64,000 bases of DNA from NCBI RefSeq assembly GCF_016031635.1, contig NZ_JACEGD010000030.1:62001-126000 (forward strand). The letters are read 5' to 3'. This document shows, in pieces, positions 54,176 through 60,720 of this stretch. Source of the stretch: Bradyrhizobium diversitatis. GTDB lineage: Bacteria > Pseudomonadota > Alphaproteobacteria > Rhizobiales > Xanthobacteraceae. Below the pieces are notes generated by a model. It saw only the letters and a list, made by a program, of their open reading frames with translations, was not told the origin of the DNA and searched no databases. A program made the translations under genes and the position numbers. How positions within the stretch are numbered: position 1 is the first letter of the stretch; each line of letters begins with the position of its first letter.

Positions 54176-54394
54176 ATGCCCTATCGCTCGAACAAGGACC
54201 TTCCCCCTGGCGTGCGGCACCATCTGCCGCCTCATGCCCTGGACATCTACCGGGAGGCATTCAACCATTCCTTTGCCTCGCATGCCGGGGACCTCCGGCA
54301 GGAAGAGATCGCTCACCGCACGGCCTGGGCTGCGGTGAAGCGCTCCTACGTGAAACTCGGTGACCAATGGTTGCCAAAGCGACCGGATTCATGA
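54176..54394 (+). CDS. chaB: ChaB-family protein
   Basis: The 72-residue protein matches ChaB: it opens MPYRSNKDLPPGVRHHLPPH, has the middle HALDIYREAFNHSF and ends with a helix carrying AWAAVKRSYVKLGDQWLPK. ChaB was first described as a putative cation-transport regulator; its real role is unclear. It follows groEL by 79 nt and is probably on the same transcript. Confidence 0.85.
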   Translation: MPYRSNKDLPPGVRHHLPPHALDIYREAFNHSFASHAGDLRQEEIAHRTAWAAVKRSYVKLGDQWLPKRPDS

Positions 54395-54554
54395 GGGCCC
54401 ATCGCTCTCGACTGCCCGGCCATCGAGAAACGTCGATGTATCCACCCGTATTGCGGGACGTCGGATGTGGAACGACGAGTTCCACACCCGCATTGGGCAT
54501 GATCATCCCATGACCTGCCGACACCGCCTGATCTCGCATGCGATGCTCTCGAGT

Positions 54555-54568
54555 TTGAGCGAAATCAA
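54555..54568 (+). promoter_or_regulatory. FixK-type box upstream of hsp20
   Basis: TTGAGCGAAATCAA has a perfect ATCAA half and one mismatch on the left. It ends 69 nt before the hsp20 ATG, and TATTCT, a good -10-like element, begins 22 nt after it. The rest of 54395-54637 shows no gene. Confidence 0.65.
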
Positions 54569-54637
54569 CCGGTGCACGAGGGCCATGGCTATTCTTTTCG
54601 ATGACCGGAATGGTCAAGCTCGAAGGAGACAATGATC

Positions 54638-55159
54638 ATGGCAACCGAAACCAAACTTCCTGTCACCAAACCGTCCGCCGCGCCTGCAGCCGCCGGCGAG
54701 GCATGGCAACCGTTCCAGGCGCTGAGAAACGAAATCGACCAGATCTTCGACGATTTCGGCAACGGCTTCTGGAAACGGCCGCTCCGCTCGCTTGCCCGGC
54801 TGGAGCGCGACCTGTCCAAGAACTTCAATGCGCCGGCCGTCGACGTCGCCGAAAGCGACAAGGCCTACGAGATCACGGCTGAGCTTCCCGGCCTCGACGA
54901 GAAGAACATCGACGTCAAGCTCGTCAACGGAGGTCTCACCATCAGGGGCGAGAAGAAGGAAGAGACCGAAGAGAAGAAGAAGGATTACTACGTCTCCGAG
55001 CGCCGCTACGGCTCGTTCGAGCGCTACTTCGCGCTCCCGGACGGCGTCAACGCCGACAAGATCGAGGCGACGTTCAAGAACGGCGTGCTCAAGGTCGTCC
55101 TTCCCAAGACCGAAGAAGCCCAGAAGCCGGCCAAGACCATCAGCGTGAAGGCCGCCTGA
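54638..55159 (+). CDS. Small heat-shock protein, Hsp20 family
   Basis: The 173-residue protein has an alpha-crystallin domain (about 60-165). VDVAESDKAYEITAELPGLD opens it, then GGLTIRGEKKEETEEKKKDY, RYGSFERYFALPDGVNADKI and the terminal NGVLKVVLPK. The N-terminal arm is Ala/Pro-rich with FDDFGNGFWKRP. It holds unfolding proteins for refolding by ATP-driven chaperones. ATG 54638 lies 9 nt after AAGGAG; ATG 54632 is the alternative. It belongs to the IbpA-like soluble class common in FixK/NifA-linked rhizobial loci. Confidence 0.92.
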   Translation: MATETKLPVTKPSAAPAAAGEAWQPFQALRNEIDQIFDDFGNGFWKRPLRSLARLERDLSKNFNAPAVDVAESDKAYEITAELPGLDEKNIDVKLVNGGLTIRGEKKEETEEKKKDYYVSERRYGSFERYFALPDGVNADKIEATFKNGVLKVVLPKTEEAQKPAKTISVKAA

Positions 55160-55170
55160 CGGCCGCCGAC

Positions 55171-55197
55171 GCGAGGCTGTGACAGCCGCAGCCTCGC
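55171..55197 (+). terminator. Terminator hairpin after hsp20
   Basis: GCGAGGCTG (55171-55179) pairs with CAGCCTCGC (55189-55197) across a 9-nt loop, 11 nt after the hsp20 stop. There is no T tract, so termination may be partial. Confidence 0.5.
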
Positions 55198-55236
55198 CTC
55201 ACCCAGGACATTCGCCAGCGAACTCGAGGACACACC

Positions 55237-55959
55237 ATGCGCGCGCATCATATCATGACGAAGGACCTCGTTGCCGTAACGCCGCACACGACGATCGAGG
55301 AGGCGGCCAGGATCATGCTCCGAATGCACATCAGCGGTCTGCCCGTCATCGACGATGCCGGTAACCTCGTCGGCGTGGTCTCGGAAAGCGACTTCCTCCG
55401 CCGTAGCGAGATCGGAACCGGTCGCAGGCACGCCGCCTGGCTGAAGTTCTTCATGGGACCAGGACGCGCGGCTGCCGAATTCGTTCACGAGCGCGGCCGC
55501 AAGGTGGAGGACGTGATGACGAAGCAGGTCGTCTCGGTGCAGGAGGACACGGATCTGGCCGAGCTGGTCGACCTGATGGAGAAGAACGACATCAAGCGCG
55601 TCCCCGTATTGCAGGGCAAGGCGCCCGTCGGGATCGTCACGAGGTCGAACCTGCTGCAGGCCGTGGCGAGCCTCCTGCACGAAATTCCGGATCCGACTGC
55701 CGATGACGAGCACATTCGCGAGCGCATCACGCGCGCGGTCAACGCCACGGACTGGCGTCCGATCGGCTTCGAGGTGAATGTCCGCAAAGGCATCGTGCAT
55801 TTGCACGGCCTCGTCACCACCGACGAGGCGCGTCGGGCCGCGATCGTTGCCGCCGAGAGCACCGCTGGCGTCAAGGACGTTCACGACCATCTCTGCTTCG
55901 TCGACACCTATAGCGGGTTCTACGTGGAAGCGCCCGAAGACATGAGGGCCGCCGGCTGA
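55237..55959 (+). CDS. CBS-pair protein with C-terminal BON domain
   Basis: The 240-residue protein has two CBS motifs (about 1-60, MTKDLVAVTPHTTIEEAARI and SGLPVIDDAGNLVGVVSESD; about 88-145, DVMTKQVVSVQEDTDLAELV and KRVPVLQGKAPVGIVTRSNL). A BON domain follows (about 160-228, VRKGIVHLHGLVTTDEARRA). CBS pairs sense adenine nucleotides; BON domains bind membranes or lipids. Such proteins are frequent in stress islands of rhizobia and may report energy state. It follows hsp20 by 77 nt with no box of its own. Confidence 0.9.
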   Translation: MRAHHIMTKDLVAVTPHTTIEEAARIMLRMHISGLPVIDDAGNLVGVVSESDFLRRSEIGTGRRHAAWLKFFMGPGRAAAEFVHERGRKVEDVMTKQVVSVQEDTDLAELVDLMEKNDIKRVPVLQGKAPVGIVTRSNLLQAVASLLHEIPDPTADDEHIRERITRAVNATDWRPIGFEVNVRKGIVHLHGLVTTDEARRAAIVAAESTAGVKDVHDHLCFVDTYSGFYVEAPEDMRAAG

Positions 55960-55982
55960 ACTCCCCGCGGATCGAGGTCACC

Positions 55983-56162
55983 ATGCTCGGATGGTTCGTT
56001 CGGATTCTCTTCGCCATAGCAGCGCCGATCACGGCGCTGTTCGTGGCACGTGACGCACTGAACTTCGGCTTGATCCAGACCATCGTGACCATGTTGCTCG
56101 TGACTGTCCTGGTCGGGCTGATTGCCGCCTATACCGGGCGGGACCGACAGGCCCCGCGCTAA
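55983..56162 (+). CDS. Small two-helix membrane protein, 59 aa
   Basis: ATG 55983 lies 23 nt after the CBS-BON stop, with GAGG about 5 nt upstream. The peptide has two membrane helices: residues 3-20 (FVRILFAIAAPITALFV region) and 30-50 (LIQTIVTMLLVTVLVGLIAA), with a basic tail GRDRQAPR. It is very short but has clear membrane-protein composition and no internal stop. I do not know a family. It is probably co-transcribed with the CBS-BON gene. Confidence 0.6.
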   Translation: MLGWFVRILFAIAAPITALFVARDALNFGLIQTIVTMLLVTVLVGLIAAYTGRDRQAPR

Positions 56163-56411
56163 CTGCCGACGCGACACGGTGGCCGGCGCCTGCCGCCGAC
56201 CGGCTCGCCCGCTCCTGCCGAACCGGTGCGCGAAGCCGCCCGATGGCATCGACAAGGCACAGCAAAGGTATGGCGGTGAGCCGGTACTCCAGGAGTGCAG
56301 GTGTTCGCCGTGTGGCTCCGGACATCACCTTAGGTGAAGCTCCCAAATTTCGGACGGGCAATTTATCCGCTAGTATGGGTTTGTCAGCACGCACCGGCGA
56401 GGCGCCTGCAA

Positions 56412-56612
56412 ATGAACCACTCGATCTACACTGCAGACAGGACAACGCATCTGAAAGTGGCCGTTACCGGATTGCTGGCTGGCATCGCCGTCGTAGCGAC
56501 CACGCTGACCGTGCACTTGGCGCAGCCTGAATTGAGCTTGCAGAAGGCGAAGACTCTGGCCGTTCACCAGGCACGTCCGATGCACGCACTGACCGAAATG
56601 GCCCAACGCTAA
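56412..56612 (+). CDS. Small single-span membrane protein, 66 aa
   Basis: ATG 56412 begins MNHSIYTADRTTHLKVAVTG, a start I recognise from short Bradyrhizobium proteins of unknown role. One membrane helix follows (VTGLLAGIAVVATTLTVHLA), with a Lys/Gln-rich outer tail. The CAAATG context gives only a weak ribosome site. It lies 250 nt after the previous small gene; the stretch 56163-56411 shows no other candidate. Confidence 0.6.
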   Translation: MNHSIYTADRTTHLKVAVTGLLAGIAVVATTLTVHLAQPELSLQKAKTLAVHQARPMHALTEMAQR

Positions 56613-56641
56613 TCGAGATCGGGCTGTTGGAGGATATTCAG

Positions 56642-56806
56642 ATGACCAACGAAGCAATCAAGGCGCTAATGATATTCGCGATGTACGGCATCCTCGAACT
56701 CGCGCTCTATTTTTCGTCGATCGCCAGATCTGCCAAGCAATCGGTGCGTTCGACACCCGGCCAGACTGCGAATCCCGATTTCACCCGTCCCGTGGCGGAG
56801 GACTAG
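56642..56806 (+). CDS. Small single-span membrane protein, 54 aa
   Basis: ATG 56642 is preceded by a strong ribosome site (TTGGAGGAT). The peptide has one helix (LMIFAMYGILELALYFSSIA, residues 9-28), then a polar tail with Pro/Ser/Thr (SVRSTPGQTANPDFTRP). It follows the 66-residue protein by 29 nt, so the two are probably one unit. No family is recognised. Confidence 0.6.
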   Translation: MTNEAIKALMIFAMYGILELALYFSSIARSAKQSVRSTPGQTANPDFTRPVAED

Positions 56807-56931
56807 GTCGATCGGCGCGGTCGCCCGTCGCGAGACCGCGGCGTCAGGGACGATCGTTACAATGGTTCGTCATCGAGGATGGTTCTGCCTGCAGCGAGAC
56901 GAAGTCACCGCCGCCGTAATCGAACAGGGGC

Positions 56932-56945
56932 TTGATCGAGATCAA
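56932..56945. promoter_or_regulatory. Perfect FixK box, distal to the beta-glucosidase gene
   Basis: TTGATCGAGATCAA is an ideal dyad. Together with CCGCC after it, it is inverted-repeated at 57013-57031 (18 of 19 positions). It lies 155 nt before the GH1 start; no -10-like element is seen at the usual distance on either strand. Confidence 0.55.
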
Positions 56946-57017
56946 CCGCCCGGCCGCGATCGAGGGCCCCGCGCTAGATCCCCGCTCGCCTCCCCTCGCC
57001 CGTTGCTTGCCTGGCGG

Positions 57018-57031
57018 TTGATCTCGGTCAA
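57018..57031 (+). promoter_or_regulatory. FixK-type box upstream of the beta-glucosidase gene
   Basis: TTGATCTCGGTCAA fits TTGA-N8-TCAA with one departure from a perfect dyad. It ends exactly 69 nt before ATG 57101, the same distance as at hsp20 and ppsA. CATTGT, a possible -10 element, begins 22 nt after it. Confidence 0.65.
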
Positions 57032-57100
57032 ACGTCGATCGGCAAAGAGCAGCATTGTGTACCGAACATGATCTGAACTGCGCCATCTCAAGGCAGGCAC

Positions 57101-58537
57101 ATGACAACGACAGACGGAGCCGCTCCCTCACCTCAAACGCGCGTGCCGGCACCAGAACCATTTCTGTGGGGCGTCTCGACCTCGAGCTTCCAGATCGAGG
57201 GCGCGTCCCATGTGGATGGGCGCGGCGACAGCATATGGGACAGCTATTGCCGGCAGAAGGGCCGCATCAAGAATGGCGATACCGGCGATATCGCCTGCGA
57301 TCACTATCATCGCTACCGTGAAGACATCGCGACGATGCGCGATATCGGCGTCGGCGCCTACCGCTTCTCGATCTCGTGGCCGCGCATCCTGCCTCGCGGT
57401 CGCGGGGCCGCGAACGAGGCGGGCCTCGATTTCTACGACAGGCTCGTCGATGCACTCCTGGCTGCCGGCATAGAACCCTGGGTCTGTCTCTATCACTGGG
57501 ATCTGCCGCAGGCGCTGCAGGACCTCGGCGGCTGGCAGAACCGGGACATCGCGGGATGGTTCGCCGATTATGCCGCGCTGGCGGCCCACCGCTTCGGCGA
57601 CCGCGTCAAGCGGTTCGCCACCTTCAACGAGCCATGCGTATTCACGCTATTCGGATACGGTCTCGGCTGGAACGCGCCCGGCATTGCCGACAGGAGCGCT
57701 GTGCACCGGGCCATTCACCACGTGAACCTCAGTCATGGCCGCGCCATCGACGTGCTCCGGCAATCGGTGACGGATGCATCGCTCGGTGCCATTCACAACC
57801 GCCAGCCCTGTTATCCCGTTACCACGCGGGAGGAGGATGTTGCGGCGACGCGGCGCTTTGCGCCGTACTGGAATGACGCATTCCCGTATCCGCAGCACTT
57901 TGCCCACTATCCCCTCGAGCTTGCCGAGGCCATCGAGCCTTACGTCAAGCCCGGCGACATAGCGCAGATCGCGCGGCCGGTCGACTGGTTCGGGCTCAAC
58001 CATTATTCGCCGCACTACGTCAAGGCCGACAGCAATCCGATCGGCGCCGGCTTCGGTGCACCGCCGGATGGCGTGCACCGGACTGTTATCGGCTGGCCCA
58101 TCATTCCCGACGCGTTCCGCGATACGCTGCTCGACATCCACCGGCGCTTCCGGTTGCCGATCTACGTGCTGGAGAACGGAACCGCCGCGGACGACAAGCC
58201 GGACGATACAGGCCGCGTTCAGGACACCGCACGAATTGCCTATCTCGACGCCTATACAAGGGCAATGCAGGAAGCGATGCGAGCCGGAGCCGACGTCAAG
58301 GGCTATTTCGTGTGGTCGCTGCTCGACAATTTCGAGTGGGCATCGGGCTACTCGCAGCGCTTCGGTCTCGCTCATGTCGATTTTGCCACGCAGAAGCGAA
58401 CCCCGAAAGCGTCGGCGAACTGGTATTCCGATCTCATCCGGTCGGCACGACGGTCGCAGATTGCCGCAGACCGTGCGGGGCTCGACAACGTGACGGCAAT
58501 GCCCGGCGCGATGGCCGCCTCCACGGTCTCCAGCTAG
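57101..58537 (+). CDS. GH1-family beta-glucosidase
   Basis: The 478-residue protein is a complete glycoside hydrolase family 1 enzyme. The substrate-site opening FLWGVSTSSFQIEGA (about 21-35), the acid/base Glu177 in TFNEP, and the nucleophile Glu358 in YVLENGTA are all present. YRFSISWPRILP and GYFVWSLLDNFEWASGYSQR are further family blocks. It has no signal peptide, so it would cut imported glucosides or disaccharides in the cytoplasm. It is first in a probable unit with the pfkB-like gene 4 nt downstream, feeding hexose into glycolysis. Confidence 0.93.
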   Translation: MTTTDGAAPSPQTRVPAPEPFLWGVSTSSFQIEGASHVDGRGDSIWDSYCRQKGRIKNGDTGDIACDHYHRYREDIATMRDIGVGAYRFSISWPRILPRGRGAANEAGLDFYDRLVDALLAAGIEPWVCLYHWDLPQALQDLGGWQNRDIAGWFADYAALAAHRFGDRVKRFATFNEPCVFTLFGYGLGWNAPGIADRSAVHRAIHHVNLSHGRAIDVLRQSVTDASLGAIHNRQPCYPVTTREEDVAATRRFAPYWNDAFPYPQHFAHYPLELAEAIEPYVKPGDIAQIARPVDWFGLNHYSPHYVKADSNPIGAGFGAPPDGVHRTVIGWPIIPDAFRDTLLDIHRRFRLPIYVLENGTAADDKPDDTGRVQDTARIAYLDAYTRAMQEAMRAGADVKGYFVWSLLDNFEWASGYSQRFGLAHVDFATQKRTPKASANWYSDLIRSARRSQIAADRAGLDNVTAMPGAMAASTVSS

Positions 58538-58541
58538 GCCG

Positions 58542-59481
58542 ATGAGCGCGATCCTCACGATCACGCCCAATCCGGCGGTCGACGTGTCGACAACAGTGGA
58601 CAGGATCGTTCCTGTCGCCAAGCTGCGCGGCATCGGGCAGCGCCGCGATCCCGGCGGCGGCGGCATCAACGTTGCGCGCGTGGTCAAGCGCCTCGGCGGC
58701 AATGCCACCGCGCTCTATCCAGTGGGCGGCCTCACGGGAGACCTGCTGCGTCAATTGCTGGACAAGGAGGGCGTCGAAAGCCTGACCTTTCCGATCGCGG
58801 GCGAGACCCGACAAGACTTCTTCGTCCGCGAGATCGGCACGGGCCAGCCCTATCGATTCATCCTACCAGGGCCGCCTCTTGCAGAGCACGAATGGCAGAG
58901 ATGCCTTGCCCTGCTGTCGGCGCTGCAGCCGTTTCCCAGCTTCGTGGTTGCCAGCGGAAGCCTGCCGGCAGGCGTGCCCGACGACTTCTATGCAAGGGTC
59001 GCAAGGATCGTCAAGCAGCGCGGCGCCAAGATGATCCCTGATCTCCGGTCAGGCCCTTGTTGCTGCGGTGGCGGAAGGAGTCGAACTGGTCAAGCCGAAC
59101 CTGCGGGAGATGCGCGAGCTGGTCGGCCACGAGCCGTCCGATTCCGCCGAATGGGAAGCCGCCGCCGGAACGCTGGTACGCAGCGGCAAAGCGGCGATGG
59201 TCGCCCTCACGATGGGACATCTCGGCGCCGCGCTGGTGACGAGCGACCGCGTGTGGCGCGCCAAACCTCTGGCGATCGTGCCCGTCGGCGGCGTCGGCGC
59301 AGGTGACAGTTTTCTCGGCGCGCTGGTTTACGGTTTGGCATCCGGAGCCAGCCTCGAACACTGCTTTCGACAGGCGGTCGCTGCCGGCGCCGCCGCCCTG
59401 CTCAATCCCGGCACAGAACTCAGCCGGCCCGACGACGTCAAACGCCTCGCCGAGCAGGTCATTCTCTCTACGGCAATCTGA
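58542..59481 (+). pseudogene. pfkB: PfkB-family phosphofructokinase gene, split by a frameshift
   Basis: The first part reads MSAILTITPNPAVDVSTTVD and continues through GGGGINVARVVKRLGGNATA and FVVASGSLPAGVPDDFYARV to KMIPD. The frame then moves: from about 59044, SGQALVAAVAEGVELVKPNL appears in another frame and runs to the stop at 59481, with the catalytic motif GVGAGDSFLGALVYG. The break falls in the conserved segment normally reading M-I-L-D-T-S-G. One base too many or two too few near 59031-59046 explains it. The family makes fructose-1,6-bisphosphate (minor Pfk-2 type) or acts on related sugar phosphates. It is inactive unless the break is a sequencing error or recoded. Confidence 0.82.
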
Positions 59482-60601
59482 CCGAGCCGGTCGGAAGCGC
59501 CGGGGGCTCTGCCTGCTGCGGCGGCGTTTCCCGGTTGAGGCGGTCGAGCGACAGCAGAAGACCGCCGACCCGTTCCAGCGACGACCTCCAATCGGCGATA
59601 CGCGCGTAATTGTCGACAACCCAGTTGAACGAGGCCTGCACCAGAGTGAAGGCCGCGGCGGCTTGCGTGAGCTCGCCCAGCGTCATGGCTCCGGAAAGAA
59701 ATTTCGGCGCGCAAAGCACCAGGCCGATGATCGGCGCCAGAAGCGTGTTTCCATGTGACACGATCGTCGTCCGCATCAGTTGCCAGCACAGGCGGCGCCA
59801 TTGATCGATGGTGGCCCCGAGCGCACCGCGAACGTCACGGCAGACTTCCGACCGTCGGTCTCGCGGCGCGGCACCCTCCCCGATATCGCGGAGCTCATGA
59901 GCCGCCGTGATCAACTCCGCCTCGGCCTGGTTCTTGATCTGAACCAGCCGGGTCAGGGGCGCCCCGACCAGCGTCATCGCGGTCGTCACGATGCCGGAAT
60001 AGAGCGCGACACCGATGACCAGGTAGCCCGGGATCCGGATGGAATGACTTCCCACAGGGAGCGCGATGTCGCCACCGACGGTCCAGAGAATCTGGATGAA
60101 AATGACCGCGCTGAGCAGCGCGGATACGAGCCCGAGCGCAAGGTCGATTGGAGCATCCGTAGCGATCCTGACGTCCTCGGCGATCCGGTATTCGGGAATC
60201 TGCTGCTCGCTCTGCACCGCCGCGAGGCGGGCATAACGGTCATCCTCGACCCAATAGTCGATCACTTTCCCGGTCAGCCATTCCCGCCACTTTCTTTGCA
60301 CGGTCATGCGGCCCCAGACCGACGTGACGGCGAGCGTGACGCTGCCGAGGCACAGAGGGACGAGCAGGAACGCCTGCCCTCTCAGCCGCGCAGGATCGCG
60401 GCTCTCCAGCGCATCGAAGAAGTCGCGATTCCAGTAGTTGAAGCGAAATTGCACGTAGAGCTGAAGGACGACGACGGTCACCAACAGCACGCATAGCATC
60501 CATACGCGCCAGGCCGATGCTCCCCGCCAGAAGCCGGAGGCGCTCTGCCAAAATCGCGACTTCGCCCGCGAAGAGCCGTTCTGGGCCGGTTCGATCATCA
60601 T
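59468..60601 (-). CDS. SbmA/BacA-like ABC membrane protein lacking an ATPase domain
   Basis: The 377-residue membrane protein has about six helices (LCVLLVTVVVLQLYVQFRFN, then NRDFFDALESRD, typical of the SbmA/BacA/YddA group). It ends PALPTGSVRLP with no nucleotide-binding domain. BacA and SbmA themselves have none and take up peptides, but the YddA-type relatives carry a C-terminal ATPase. This protein is shorter than both, and its stop overlaps the end of pfkB, so it may be a truncated YddA-type gene. The start is at the first of two adjacent ATGs (60601). Confidence 0.7.
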   Translation of the reverse strand: MMIEPAQNGSSRAKSRFWQSASGFWRGASAWRVWMLCVLLVTVVVLQLYVQFRFNYWNRDFFDALESRDPARLRGQAFLLVPLCLGSVTLAVTSVWGRMTVQRKWREWLTGKVIDYWVEDDRYARLAAVQSEQQIPEYRIAEDVRIATDAPIDLALGLVSALLSAVIFIQILWTVGGDIALPVGSHSIRIPGYLVIGVALYSGIVTTAMTLVGAPLTRLVQIKNQAEAELITAAHELRDIGEGAAPRDRRSEVCRDVRGALGATIDQWRRLCWQLMRTTIVSHGNTLLAPIIGLVLCAPKFLSGAMTLGELTQAAAAFTLVQASFNWVVDNYARIADWRSSLERVGGLLLSLDRLNRETPPQQAEPPALPTGSVRLP

Positions 60602-60637
60602 CGACGTTCACAGCTAAAGCGGGCATGAGCTGCGCAC

Positions 60638-60651
60638 TTGATCTTTCGCAA
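60638..60651 (+). promoter_or_regulatory. FixK2-type box upstream of ppsA
   Basis: TTGATCTTTCGCAA fits TTGA-N8-GCAA. It ends exactly 69 nt before ATG 60721. CAAAGT, a weak -10-like element, begins 22 nt after it. Confidence 0.5.
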
Positions 60652-60720
60652 ACCGACGGCGCGGAGATGCGCCAAAGTCGTCGCCATTCAGACCCATTTT
60701 GCAGCGCGGGAGAATGCGCG

